From positions 806,001-870,000 of the forward strand of contig JARWMV010000249.1 of the NCBI GenBank assembly GCA_030998015.1: DNA of 64,000 bases, given 5' to 3'. Below are positions 12,049 through 24,509 of this stretch, piece after piece (the stretch's first letter is position 1; each line of letters begins with the position of its first letter). Both the position numbers and the translations under genes were made by a program. This DNA is from Ceratorhiza oryzae-sativae (lineage: Eukaryota; Basidiomycota; Agaricomycetes; Cantharellales; Ceratobasidiaceae). The notes below the pieces were generated by a model that was not told the DNA's origin, made no database searches, and saw only the letters and a program-made list of their open reading frames with translations.

Positions 12049-15000
12049 GAACCATCCTATTAGCAGGCAGAACGTATAATTCCTAGCTTGCAACATGCGA
12101 TACGCAAATCGAGACAAATCTTCATATTATGATTGAAGATTCGAGGCTTCTTGCAATATGAATTGTCTGGTATCGGCTTGTGGACACGGGAAAACAACCC
12201 ATTTACAATTTACAAGCAGTTTAGCTATTTTAGCTCCAACATGCTGCTAGTGGGCCTATTCGGCGCCGGATGGGTGGTGCCCGCTTTATGTGAGCCGCGA
12301 TTTTGATCCATTGCTAAGAGTATGACAAACGATAATGTCGTTTCCAGCAACATCATCCCTCAGTTTCCATCATTATATGCGTCATTTTTTTTGCAATTGA
12401 GTATTTTAAAAATACTCTTGACACATTTATCCGAATCAATAGTTAACCATTAACAATCCATTTGCCACACTTCGTAGAAAAGTCAGATACCATATGGTAA
12501 CCTCATTTGTACATGGTGTTTAGAGAGGCATTGGATAAGTGTTGCCCTTATCCCGACCCGTATTCTTTTTCGTTGGGCTATTGGGGGTCATGGCTAATTC
12601 CATGATATAGCCAGTCAAATATCGGCTGTTGAACGTTTTGACGTCGTAAGATCCAGCATCCTGTCATTTACATTAAGCTCTATTAAAATAATTCCAATAT
12701 TCACTCAACTTTCCCAAGCTACACAACTCCAGCCTCAATTCGCCCTCATTCAGGTGTGCGGGCTCCTAGGGTACCGGCCGCGGCTCCTGGTGGCTGCGCT
12801 TCCGCCGGACCGGTGGCCACAGAGCTATCCGAGTGACCAGTCAAATAGGTCAATTTATTCATTGACTCGTACGATATAACCTGAAACGAGAGTTCCTCCG
12901 TCTAGGCCGCGATTTCTACTCGCATTCATCGTCGTTGTCACGGAGGAGAATGCCGCCTGGTTCGATTGCGTTAACTAAGGACGTCACACATTCGATCATT
13001 TCTTCGGGATTTTATTTGCCGTTGTGCGATGGGGCAATCGCGGGATCCAGAGAGCAAGAACTACTTTAAATTGGCCCCGAATCCGAAAACGTCATACGAG
13101 ACACTGTTTGCAACATTGTTGGCGACAAGGAGAGGTCGGTAATATGGACATTGGAGGTAGTTTAGTTTGGTCCAATTCGTGCTTGCACACCGAGGTAAGA
13201 GATGCCTGTGCAACCGAGCGAAGCCACTCAGATTCCGTATCCAACTTCGGCAGGCCGGGACGTAAATCCCAGGCTCACGAACCATGACCAAGAACTTACG
13301 TGTGCACTTGAAGCGCGTTACGACGCGATCATCAATCGCTCGTTTAAATAGCCCTTTAATGCATTGGGCCCTCTTTATAACAAGAAAAAGTAAATATCAA
13401 ACCTGAACAAACGCATTGAAGGCTCTAAATATCAAGTCTTGGCTCTCATCCAAGGGATAATTATCGAGAGAACTACCATAGCAGTCTATCTAGATCTACG
13501 TCTCCACCTGGGCCACGAGAGCTTGGCATGTGTCGTAGTATGGTCGCTATTCGATTGAAGAAATACAATCACATTGGTTGCTTGAGTCTAGAGAATCCCG
13601 GCAGATGTTCTGGGGACCCGACAGCCTTTAGGAGGCGCCGCGGGATCTTATCAGTTATCACCACCAAGCTGTAGAGTTTTCGAACGGTTCGGCCAGGCAT
13701 TATCAGTTCCTTCATTTCCGACCAATAGACGTCGAGGGACAAGATGTTGGATAACGCGGTAACAAACTCGCCATACACCCGAATATTGCATGACTAGTAA
13801 ACCAAGCTAGTCCACGCGACCGAGAAGTTACCGTTATATTCATCCAAAACAATAACGATCCTCCAAGGTGCCGAAATTCAGACCTGGTTGATCCAGTCAA
13901 AACTGATAAAATATACTCGTCGAATGTTTCAAAGAGTACATGGGATGGTGCCAATCATCGTGGGTCGAAGATTAGCCTTGATATAATTACACCAGTCAGC
14001 TTCAGACTTAGCCTCGAGCACCTTGGAATTGCGAACACGTCAATATTGGCGGTTACTCCAGTCGAAAGAATGCGTCCAGCAGCAGTGGATACGGATGACG
14101 TCGAACACAAGATCCCAGAATTATAGCGTGTTTGTAGTTTGTTGTACGTATAATGGATGCCTTCCGTAAGAACTAAAGCTAAACTGAGCCAGCTAATCGG
14201 CACAAAAGTCTGGATGATGTGATAATTTATTAATGATTCATCATTTCATTTTGTAATCGCTCCACACTTGAATAGCCTGGTTTAGCTTGGAGTTAGGTTT
14301 AGATCTCACGGGAAGGCCCAATAAGTTCTTTCCACATTTGTCGGTCAACGAGAGATGCGGTTGTTCAGTTCATCTTCGCCCTCTGTGGTCCCTGTGTCAG
14401 GATGACTTGGACGGGCATAGAAGCAGCCGAGTCAGGGCCCGAGTCTCGACTCCAAGAGCACCGAGCGGACTCTCACTTGATAGAGTTTGATTGTTTGTCG
14501 CTTGGCCATTCTCTGGTGGAATGCTAGTGGGAGACAGACAAATCGGAGAGTATTACGACAACTGAATTGAGATTGGATATTAACGAGCGGCCTACTCATA
14601 GACGCTGGGCCTGACTCAAAGGAAGAGGATCGGGATAGGGGGCCGACTCCCAGACCGAGAGGCTGGGCCACTGATATAAGACATAGCGTTAGCAGCGACG
14701 GTAACTGGGACGAAGGTGGAGGGAAACCCGCAATATTTTCATATTAGTAGACGCTACGAGGAACATTTCATTGACGGTCTATGACAGTTGGTGGCGTAGC
14801 ATGAGATGGGTGCGCGTCAAGACCATACACTCTTCAGGGGACCTGGGGGAAGGTGACGATAGATAGGGACGTCGGTAATAACGGCGAATATTCCAACGAC
14901 GCGAGCTGAAATCTGAGACCATCGGCGCAATAAGTTAATCCATGCGTAAGCGCGAGCAAAGCCGTCCCGCTCTGTATGTTCTATACAATGAGAGACTGGA

Positions 15001-16424
15001 ACATGAGATATAATCAGTGAGCGAGTCTACGGGAGAAACGAGATTGACATAACTCAGCGCGATGTAGCATAATAGACAGAGGAACGGAAAGACTGAGGGC
15101 CATATATGTGCAGCCCCCGACAGAACGTGAGGGAAAGGTACAAAAACAAACCAAAAGCAGGAACGCCACATCTAGGGACTGTGGCAATCCCGACAGTCGT
15201 AACCGCCAAGCGGTGATGCGCTACATTAGCTGCGCCACCCAACACAGAAACAATTCCTCTCATGAGTATTTAATTCAAGGTTGACCCGAGATGGCCCAAG
15301 TATTATCCGAGACAAGGCCGCATTGCGTGCCTATTCCGTCATTCCGCCCCCCATCATTACGGTGCACAGTCTCGAACAGTTATGGCGTCCTCTTCACCAG
15401 TTTCTCCACAGGAATTTTACTGCTTATCCCACTGGAAAATACTAAGAAACATGAATAGTATTCAACAACATGAATCTCTGGGGCAGAGCCGGTAGAGCAC
15501 AAGCAGTACTGGGCAAAGGAAACGCCGCCTGGGCGGGAAAACATGGCATCTGACGAGCATGAAGAGCCTTGCGGATACTCTGCCACTACTCGAACACAGT
15601 TGTGTCGAAGTGCGCACATAGTCCAGCGGGAAATACGAAACGATCAGTTCATGAGATTGTGGCACCATTGCGATTTGAGGGAGGAATTGGCCCGTGCATG
15701 TGGATCCCGAAACGACGTTCTCTCCAATTGCTCTGAATGAGCTCTAGCAACGTGCAATGTGCATAGTAAATATCAATTTCTGCAATGACTCGGCAGCCTC
15801 TGGACAACTATGGAGTGAGAACTATGCTTATATAGCCACCTCGGCGGCCGTGATTCCGGAACCAGAAAGCCCGACCTATTCGGCCTTGTATAGTCGATAT
15901 GGATATCGTAAGAGGGTATGGTAAACGCGCTGCGCAGCGGACGGCTAGAATAAACACCGGCGAGACGGGCTTGATGGTATGCACCCGTGGGTTAAACACA
16001 AGACGGAGTGAGGCCGAGTTATGGTGGGGGATCTACTTCAGTTCGAGTCAGTCGACGAGTGGCTGTTGGAGAATGAAGCGTGCGTGCTCGGTGGGCATAG
16101 CGTGAAGTGCCAGCAGCCTATGTTGGTTTCATGGAAAGACGGCCACATCACTTTTTGGTATAGGCGTGGCTATGCAAGGAGAGACACCGCGCCACAGGGC
16201 TAAGCGCCGGTGTTTGTCACGGGCGTGGACCGTTGCCTAGACCCTAGGCACTGCCCCTTGTTCAACTTTACCTCAGTCGCCCGTTTTTATCACGTTCTCT
16301 CGTTCTCGCCCTTCTGTCTTTTGGCCCCTCTGACGACGCCCCCAGGCGAATCACGATTTTTTAAAACCCAGCTTTGAACGTATTCTCGTCGATTCGATCT
16401 TGAGCTCGAAGTTTGTCATCCAGG
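12049..16424. other. 4.4 kb with no recognised gene
   Basis: Only short frames are present. A 39-codon stretch at about 13029-13145 (+), with a tract like SKNYFKLAPNPKTSYETLF, and a minus-strand pair near 13569-13954 look mildly gene-like, but I cannot connect them to exons or to a family. No tRNA, rRNA or transposase motif was seen. It may hold decayed genes or regulatory DNA. Confidence 0.4.
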
Positions 16425-17783
16425 ATGGGCGACGTCTGCACGGGATCTCCCACTTTTACGTCCTATTCAACAAGCACAGAGCAGACGTTTTCTGTCTCGC
16501 AATCGGCATCTCGTTCGTTGTCTGTTCAAGAGGCATCGACCATCGAGAGGACGATAACAGTCTCGGGGTTGGATCCTGTTGTCACCCAGTCAATAATACC
16601 TGGCGCGACGGTGACAGTGGATGTGCCGGTAGACGTGACGGTTCCCGTACAAAGGATCGTTTCCGTCCGGTATTGACGCTCTTTGCTCCTTGTTCGACAA
16701 CGGACAAGCCAACATCGACGAGTACCCCTGTTTCGACGCCTGAATCCTCGTCGACACCTGTATCCTCGTCGAGGGAGACGCTACCGACTTCCGATTCTCA
16801 GTTAGTACACTCTTCCACACCCGGTGAAAATAACCGATTCGATTTCCGCTTCTAGAACCAGTACAAGCGACAGGCAGACGCCAGAATCCACCTCGACAAG
16901 CGTGCCGGGCTCCTCTTCGGGTCGGCAAGCCCCAACGCCGACGCCTACACCTTCCCGCTCCGGCTCGTCAAACAATAACGCAAGCCAAACTGGGACGATC
17001 ATTACCACGACGGCTGTCGGCACTACCCTTCTCCCCAATGGCTCCCAATCCTTATTTGTTACCACTGTCACCTCATCCATCGCCCCAAATGGCACTCTCA
17101 ACGACAACGGCTCTACTGGCAGCAGTGGCGGTGGCGGTTCGGGCAGGGCAGTCGCGATTGGGGTGGGGGTTGCGGGTGGTATCATCGCGCTTATCATACT
17201 TGTCATGGGTGTCACCTGGCATATCCGGCGAAAACGGCGAAACCTTGCGGATCTCGACGAAGACGCCTGGAATCCGGATCGCGAAAGCAAGGAGCCTAAC
17301 GTGCCTCGAGCAGCCATTATCCCAGAATACACGTACAACCCGTATGGCGATGGCCGAACCACAGCGTATGTACCCGTGCCAACTATGTCTACTCCCCAAG
17401 CCCGACCAATGTCATTCAGCACGAGTGGGCATACACCACACGGGAGTGTGAGCAGCGCAGGAATTGGGGGACTATCCGCACCTCTCCTGGCACGAAGCAA
17501 GACAGCCGATGAGATTCTGTACGAGGCTGCGCGCGAGGGTCTGCCGCAGTCACGGACGCCGAGCGTGACCACGCGTGGGTATGGGTCATTGACCGCGTCC
17601 TCTCATATGACCCATAGCGCTCGAAATGATTCGGTTGTTGGATTGTTGGAAAGCCAGAGCGAGGGCCGAACCGAACGCGCACTTGATGAGCATGCGCACG
17701 AGGACGATCGACCTGCGTCACCTGTATCGATCGCCGCACCCAGGCTGGCAGTAACCAACCCCGATGCGGATAGAGACCTATAG
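16425..17783 (+). CDS. Ser/Thr-rich single-pass membrane protein, one frame lesion
   Basis: Exon 1 is 16425-16800 and exon 2 is 16856-17783, joined by a 55-bp GT-AG intron. The ATG at 16425 starts MGDVCTGSPTFTSY. The first ~230 residues are rich in Ser, Thr and Pro, as in O-glycosylated surface proteins. A Gly/Ser stretch (GSSGGGGSG) precedes one transmembrane segment (AIGVGVAGGIIALIILVMGV) and a basic stop-transfer motif (HIRRKRR); the ~180-residue tail is cytoplasmic. There is no obvious cleavable signal peptide. Near 16660-16676 the frame must shift as by one lost C (PVQRIVSV continues as PVLTLFAPC in the next frame); the exons then sum to 435 codons. Architecture resembles fungal Mid2/WSC-like sensors but lacks a WSC domain, so the role is unproven. 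Confidence 0.62.
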
Positions 17784-19178
17784 TTTCGCTCTTGTGCTTC
17801 TCATTTCAGCCTCGCTATACTCGTACTAGTCGTATATTTCTAGCTAGCCTTGACGGACTACCACTTGTCGGACATTTCAACTTGCATTAATACCATGGAC
17901 CGCTCCTTTGCTTCTATTTCTCCGCTCCTGCATGCATGAGGCTTTCTTCCTTTTTGGGCCCTTTCGCTTTCATTTGTCTCCCTGGCACTTTTCTGTATTA
18001 CCCATTGGTTCTGAACGCATTACAATTTACACAACCCCTGTGGCGACATATCATCAAGTTCATGAGGCTAGCAAAAGCCTTCGGCGTGATCAAGTTATAT
18101 CCGCGATTAAGTCTGTACATCATGGCTTTTTTTTTCGTAACAGTTGGACACCAGCATGCTTGGAGCTGGCAGAATATCGGTTGATGCGTCCGAATGAGAA
18201 TGCAGGGGGCAGGTCGATCTGCGGAGATTGACTGGAGCGGGCTGGATCCCTGGCTATCCGCACATGGTGTGCACGTGGCTTTTCATGCGAGGGGAGGAGT
18301 TGTATGCGTGAACGGGGGGAAGCGTCAGTTGCGCTTGTTTCGGGGATACACAAATCAGTCAGGGTAAGCTAGTTAGTTTCTTTGCCCAGCACCCTTTTTT
18401 CTGTTGGCTGCTATTTGAACGCTCTTTTTAGTAGGCTAGTTGTTGCACCGCCGATGCGAGATTAAATGGTAGTCACATTGATCTGTGCCTATTTTGTACC
18501 TCCTCGTTTTGCTGAAACCCTTTTTGCCACTCTAAGTGAAGAGCAGAGGTTCGTGGCCGTTTAGATAATGCAATCACCCGCCACCCATCCACATCACGCA
18601 AGACACGTCATATCGCGTTCGAAGAAGCGGGGTTCCGCCCGCTCAACCTGAGAATTGTACGTATAGTTTGTCTTGTTCGTGTCTTTTGTTTTGACGATTC
18701 TCTCTTGATACCTTGACTTGCCACTCGTCCTGCCCGGAATGGTTTATTTGGCATTGCTTGTATGCTTGGCCGGTTTGGGCCTATTTACGACATAACCAGT
18801 GGTAACCCATTCACACGTGGCTTCCTTGGTTCAGTGAGAACCAGCAGCAACCATAGCACCGGAAGGGTGTTGGAGCCACGATGTATGGGGGGTCACAACG
18901 CCCGTGAAAGGTATGCCCACCATGTGGTACATATACAACTCCGTCAGCTCGCCTACCGTCAACCCTCTCGGTCTTAAGCTGGATCTTCGGACGCCTGCGC
19001 TGGCTCTCTTTCGTTCTTGGGCTCCGAGCTGAATCGACTGAGTCGTACACCTCGCATTTTATTCTTTACGAGGCATCCCCGTTGTAGGCCGGACTTGCAT
19101 CGCTTTATTGGGCTGAAGTGTGTCATTGCGTTCCCCTCTATCAAAACGTGTCGCATCCCTTCGTCTTCCTTCCACCAA
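17784..19178. other. Intergenic, 1.4 kb
   Basis: Short frames only. A frame at about 18191-18366 (+) would give a 57-residue peptide (start MRMQGAGRSAEIDWSG) but has no supporting feature. A CT-rich stretch just before 19179 could be the leader of the next gene. Confidence 0.4.
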
Positions 19179-19811
19179 ATGGCCCGTCATCCAACTCTCA
19201 CCTCTCTCTCCCGTCAACGCCGCCGGGCCCCACCAGCTGCCCTAGACTTGACCCGTTCGGCATTCTCGATCAAAGTCTCCCACGAGACGTGTACCTCGGC
19301 ACAAATCATCGACATCTCGTCCCCCGAGGTATTCGAGTGTTTGAGCAAGTTTGAAGAGGAGCAGGCGCGTGCGTCGGCCGAGTTGGAGCATACCCAGGCG
19401 GCATTTACTGCGGCGCTCGAGGATGATCCTTTGCCTGGTGTCCGGGCGCGGAGTCCGACCGCATATAGATCCGCTGGAAGGGCGATTCCGATGGAGGTCG
19501 AGGACCTGGACAGACCCGATTCACCACCCAGACCGTTCATGACCGAAAACGAAAAGACGGCGGGGCTATTGCCAGAGGGAGGGTACAAGTTTCCGTTGCC
19601 GGTGACCACAGCGGCGACGTACCAGTTTCCGCCGACGTATGTCCGTGCTAGCCGACCGCCCGTAGAGGCGATCCAGCTTCCCAAGAAGAAATCGGGTTGT
19701 ATGCCTGTTCAGTGGTCGACGGTGATGCATATTCTCAGGTTCAAGTGCAAGAAGCGCAAGGGTCATGGGCAGGCGCTGCCTGAGCCACTAGGATTTCATG
19801 AGCGTGAGTAG
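19179..19811 (+). CDS. Unrecognised protein, possibly continuing to 20120
   Basis: A long frame begins with MARHPTLTSLSRQRRRAPP, after a CT-rich leader; the frame stays open further upstream but composition there is less protein-like. It contains an acidic helical stretch (SKFEEEQARASAELEHTQ), a proline-rich middle, and a basic end (LPKKKSGC, RFKCKKRKG). I do not recognise the family. The end has a possible 52-bp intron (19804-19855, GTGAGT to TCTAG) leading towards an open frame that ends at 20120, but the phase is off by one, so either the gene stops at 19811 or there is another one-base lesion. The basic C-terminus suggests nucleic-acid or nuclear binding at most as a guess. Confidence 0.4.
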   Translation: MARHPTLTSLSRQRRRAPPAALDLTRSAFSIKVSHETCTSAQIIDISSPEVFECLSKFEEEQARASAELEHTQAAFTAALEDDPLPGVRARSPTAYRSAGRAIPMEVEDLDRPDSPPRPFMTENEKTAGLLPEGGYKFPLPVTTAATYQFPPTYVRASRPPVEAIQLPKKKSGCMPVQWSTVMHILRFKCKKRKGHGQALPEPLGFHERE

Positions 19812-20120
19812 TAATGGAGATGAATGTGATATGCTTCCTTACATGATTATTCTAGGTATCAAGAATTCTGGCCACGAGTGGCGCCCAGCCTTGGTGATGA
19901 CAAAGGAGACCATGTAACTCTCAGCACCATGCCAACAGTTCGTACGGTTTGGCCGCCCAGGATAAAGGACCTTATGGCTGTCGAATTGGCTATACCGCCA
20001 TTCATTACGAACGGCTTCATGCGGGAAATCCAAGAAGACACTGATTCGTGCGCATATATCCTCGATCTCTGCACCATACCGCCAGGCGCTCCCATTACGA
20101 TATACAGATGTTACCGCTAG

Positions 20121-20778
20121 GGACAGATTGCCCCACTATGTTCTCATCCTTCAATATTCTGACGTTTTATGCCATGTTCAGCGATTATGACTTCGGATCC
20201 TTTTTCCTCCATAACTGTATCTATAGGAAGTCGTCGGAAGCAGCAGTGTCTTTGTTCGTGATGTATTTGCCTTATTTGTTCTTCTTTCGATGTTCGACTT
20301 TTTTATACACTAGATACGACGATATGCCCTTTTTACGCTCTTCATTTGGGGACTTACGAAATTATTTGTTGATACCTGATACATCAATTGCTCCATGCAA
20401 CAACCAAGCGGCTCCATTCTGCGCTTCGCCAAACCCACGATGGGTGATTAGATGGTATTTCTAAATATTTTGATTTATTTGGAAAGTTTCAGATGACACG
20501 ATTGTCAAATGCGTCAACAGGCCCATTCGTAGCTGGTAGCTTGCGCCGTTCAGCAAAGGGGCTGCGGGCGGGTACCCTCTTTGTCAGCTTACGTGAAGGT
20601 CTCTCGAGGATGTGTGGAAAGGACGGTGAATTTATCGTTATGTAGGCTGTTGAAGTGATTACAATCATGTCAATGATATTGCTAACTATTAGATCCTCAG
20701 TAGCTGCCTAGGTTCATCAAACACAGCCCCAGCCATAATGTACGATTAGCAACCAATATCACGACGTCCACCTAAAGA
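20121..20778. other. Intergenic, nothing recognised
   Basis: AT-rich sequence between the preceding plus-strand frame and the stop codon of the minus-strand P450; the two genes converge here. No motif seen. Confidence 0.5.
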
Positions 20779-22923
20779 TCAATCGAAAGCCTCGATTCCT
20801 TTGCACATCTCCAGGATAAGCCGTGCAGCCTCGTCTCGCGGCTCGATCCTACACACGTACGGCTTTGGCTCACTAGAGAAGATACTGTAAGCCGAGTGCT
20901 GAAACTGAGGGGGGCGCTTGGCTTACCATGGTCCGTAGGGTGTAAACATTCTCCAGAGTTCCTTTCCGTGTTTTTCCACTTCACATTTTGTTTCTTCTCC
21001 GGCAGTGATATTAAAAACACTAATGAAGGCAGCGCACATGGTAAATGCTCCGTTGTTGGCTATATGCTGACCGGGACACACTCGTCGACCGAAACCAAAG
21101 ACAAAACGACGAGGGTCTGGGTCAGGGGTTTGCTTTAAGAAACGGCTGGGATTGAATGTGTGCGGATCGGGATACGACGATGGCTCGTGCATTAAAGCCC
21201 TATTCATCATATGGTTTATCATCGGAATATGACCCAGGCTCCTTGGCTAAATTGGACGTACCAAATATTGGCTTCGATTGTAGTGCCCTTCCTAATGGTG
21301 AATCCTCTTACTTCAAAATCTTCGCTTGCGCAGTGCTCCAGGCCTTGATAATGAATATATTTCAGCGAACATTACCCAAGGAAGCCAAGGTGATCTGCTT
21401 ACCGAACGCGAAGACTGGATAGCACCTGATGACCTCTTGCAAGACAGCGTCCATGTATGGCATCACTTCACGATCTTGCAATGTGGGAAGCCGACCACGA
21501 CCGACTTGGGCATCTATCTCTGCTTGAACTCGGGCAGCAACCTCCGGATATATGCTCATAGTAAAGAGGAAGCAGCTTATGAGCGCTACAGTCTGAGGCA
21601 GTGGTTGGGTATCAAGGCCTTACGAGAATATCAAATTTAACTTACGGTGGTGGAACCAGCTAATTGCGAAGCGGTAAAAAGTCACCGAGGTTTCCGCACA
21701 TGAATGAAGAGTCCACTCACCAGTAAACATAGGCTGTGCCGTCCATTTCACCAGTTCAATATCTTCGTCGGTTGCATTTACCCCGCCCTTCTGTTCCAAA
21801 AGCTTGGATGTATATGATGGTCTTTCAACTGTCCCTTGCCTCTGTTTGAATACCATAAGTCCATTAGCGTGAATCAAAGTTTGTCTATTATCACATACCA
21901 CGTCAACCAACACGGGAGCGAATGGTTCTGTCGCGATTGTGAGGATGTCTTCACGGCATTGAGCAGCGTCACGCTTGAATTTGGCGCCCGGAAACCACGA
22001 AGGAACATAGCGGACTGGATGAAGACATCAGCCACATCGGGTAATGAGGATTTAGTAACTCACGAGCAGGGATGTCATTGACCCAGTAATGTCTAGAAAA
22101 TCCATTCAAAAGGAATTCGGCTTGGCTTCGGACCATTCGTGAGAGCGGATCATCCTCAACCGCCACATGGCCATATGTCATACGCATGATAAAGCGACCA
22201 ATCGCATCTTGAACGGATGCAGCCAGGAGATCGAAATGACTTGCCTCGATAGCGACATGTTCGCTGTTGGAGAGGGCGTTGATGCGATCAACAATGTCTC
22301 GAAGGAAGAACGCACAAGTGGTAGCATGTAGAGAGGCATATGATCGGGCAGCAGCCGGATGCAAGGATGAAGCCATAACACGACGATATTTCTTGTGGAG
22401 TTCATCATGGTCCCGGAACCCAACATTGCTCCCAAAGCCGGATCTGTTCGTTGAACAGGTCAGCTGTGGGAAATATTTCGTAACGCAAGTGACCTACAGT
22501 TCATACAGCATTACGTTGCGAGGGCGATTGGAGGTAACTGCTGCACGTTTCTCGAGCACTTCTGAGACTACTTGTAAGCTATTCAAAACCACGATTTTCT
22601 TGAAAGGGGTTGAGAGTTGAAAAATATCTCCTGATTGAAAGAGGTTAGCTTTATTTAGCATTGAGACTTCGGAAAAGGAACTAACCATATTGGTGTTTGT
22701 ATTTATTACTGAGAAGAGGGCCCCGCCATGGAGCAGCAATTACATCCAAGTTTTTAAAAAGCCAGTGACCGGGAACAGAAGGCGGTGAAATCCCAGGGGT
22801 TCGTGCTGATCTGACGTATAGCGTAACCATCACGAGTAGGATAATAATTAGAAGAAGACCGTATGATCTTGTAGGATGGTCAAATAGCTCTTTGGAGGCC
22901 CAAGCAAGAGTAGATATGGACAT
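20779..22923 (-). CDS. Cytochrome P450 monooxygenase, 10 exons, intact
   Basis: Exons are 22923-22686, 22630-22498, 22443-22064, 22014-21899, 21841-21721, 21659-21646, 21592-21403, 21343-21262, 21199-20927 and 20884-20779. They total 1653 nt, 550 residues, with no internal stop. The N-terminus has a membrane anchor (YGLLLIIILLVMVTLYV) and then the proline hinge PGISPPSVPG. The I-helix oxygen motif A-G-S-T-T lies in a 14-nt exon; the K-helix E-x-x-R is EVIR in DAVLQEVIRCYP; YPDPHTFNPSRF is the PERF region; FGFGRRVCPG is the haem-binding loop with its Cys ligand. It is an ER-anchored haem-thiolate enzyme that needs a P450 reductase; the substrate cannot be told. An alternative upstream ATG at 23061 is in frame but would precede the anchor unusually far. 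Confidence 0.88.
21646..21659 (-). other. 14-nt microexon carrying the P450 I-helix motif
   Basis: The 14 bases CTGGTTCCACCACC lie between a CAATTAG acceptor and a GTAAGTT donor. They are needed to give A-G-S-T-T and to keep the frame; skipping or retaining flanking introns breaks the ORF. The whole-gene exon sum being divisible by three supports it. Confidence 0.75.
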
Positions 22924-23599
22924 GTTCCACGAAGCGCGGGGCAGTACAATCCGACCCCAAGAAATTCGCTGAAGATATATACACGACTGGGGAGTGTCGT
23001 CATTGACTGTACTGCCAAGATACAGTAACGCAGTTGAAAGGGCAGAGGGCGGACTGACCAAGACTGTCCGCGGGTTCTCCGCGACTCCTGCGGCTTTCTG
23101 CGAGCCAAGCTCGTCGCAAGCCGCAGCCCCAGCGGGAGAGAGGGCAGAAATTCGCGTGTTGCATTTGGGGCCCTGATTGGATGACGTATAGAGACTTGAT
23201 CATCGGCGATGGAATTTTAAAGAAAGAAACTGATATACAGGACTACTCGTGATATTTATACTTATCAAGCGCAACAAATACAACAGGGTGAGATACTAGC
23301 AAAATGAATTCAAACCGTGAGGGTATCGCAGCTATTTTGGTGACTCTAAAACAGCTTGTGCCTTCGATCTACAGGCTCGATCTCGACGCCTCATCATACC
23401 ATTCCAATATCTCCATCAATGAATCATCAATCGGTGTCCCCAATCGCGCTATGTGTAAGATTTTTGCAATCCGTATCGGTTCTATTTGGCAGGTAAGCCA
23501 GTATCTGGATGAATGATGCTGTACTAGAATAAGGTTACTCCGTAATGCGGTTGTCACAAGTTCGTGCAGGTCACGTTACTCTGGATGCATAACTCGCGG
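22924..23599. other. Upstream region of the P450 gene
   Basis: An open frame continues upstream of the P450 start to 23061 but reads as leader. A GC-rich inverted motif occurs near 23080-23125 (CTGCGGCTTTCTGC and GCAAGCCGCAG). Nothing else recognised before the LINE relic at 23.6 kb. Confidence 0.4.
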
Positions 23600-24120
23600 C
23601 TTGCGCAAGGTAGGGAATGGCTTCAAAATCTATCGGTGTGACACGGTAATCTCTAGAGGCGTAATGGCCTTCGACCTAAGGGGATACGTATATGATGCGG
23701 AGACGTATGCGTTGTCGGCTTCTGCCAAACGCGTACGACCCCTAATTGACTCTCCTCAGCTCGCTGGTATACGATCAAAAATATGGGTTTCTCATCGAAC
23801 GAAATAGCAGCGGTACCGACCGCCACGGATCTATCCTCACACTCGTGTCAAGAGGCGTCTATCAACTCCAGATATGCCATTGGCGACGTTCTAGCCTCGC
23901 ACCCAGAACTCACCATCACAATTAAATGGGTCAAAGGACACACAGGCATCAAAGGAAATGCACGAGCTGAAGGTCTCACACTCAAGGCATCCTTACTCAC
24001 AGTCACACCAATTTTCAATCGCTTCATCGCATGGGCCAAGGCTGGATCTGATATCAGCTGCGTCTGGAGCCAGTGGGGAGTGCCGCAAGGATGGCTCGAA
24101 TGGCGAGGTGTATGAGACGG
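23600..24120 (+). pseudogene. LINE RNase H relic, same family as the 6.6 kb LINE
   Basis: In broken frames it reads VYDAETYALSASAKRV, then FSSNEIAAV, then ELTITIKWVKGHTGIKGN and RFIAWAKA. These align with the RNase H domain and tail of the large LINE (VYDAEMMALAIAAKRA, FSSDNLAAV, DLTVTVQWVKGH, RTIAWAKA). Frame changes and stops show it is dead. No 3' tail was identified. Confidence 0.7.
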
Positions 24121-24509
24121 GGAAAACACTTGAATTGTACTGCGTTTCAGCGAGCCGAAATATCCGCATATAACACGATTTGTACATACGCTGGCTCACA
24201 TAAGTCGTGTCCCACGTGACTGAAAATCCTTGAGGACTTGATTCGGCAACACCCGTTGTAGACGTTACTTAGGTACATTAATATGTAGTGTAGAGTTCTG
24301 TCGTCTCTATCTGAAAATTTTACATGCAATACGATGTGACAAGTTTAACCGCAGTGGCTCTGGCGTTGTTTGGATACATATGGGGCAAGACTTATGTGAG
24401 CCGCATATACCCGATGCTTTATAAATCCTCCCACGCATACAATTACGGATATGCGCGTGCCCTACTCTTGAACACCAACCGATTCATGAATATATATACT
24501 AACGATGGA

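Noticed and set aside
12700..12860. GC-rich stretch as an end of a coding exon on the minus strand
   Set aside because: It reads like a short Ala/Pro-rich tail, but no upstream exon or family match could be found.
18191..18366. 57-codon ORF as a small secreted protein
   Set aside because: No signal peptide, no cysteine pattern, no promoter feature.
19859..20120. Second exon of the unrecognised gene at 19.2 kb
   Set aside because: The splice phase is off by one and no homology supports it, so it was left out of the CDS and only mentioned.
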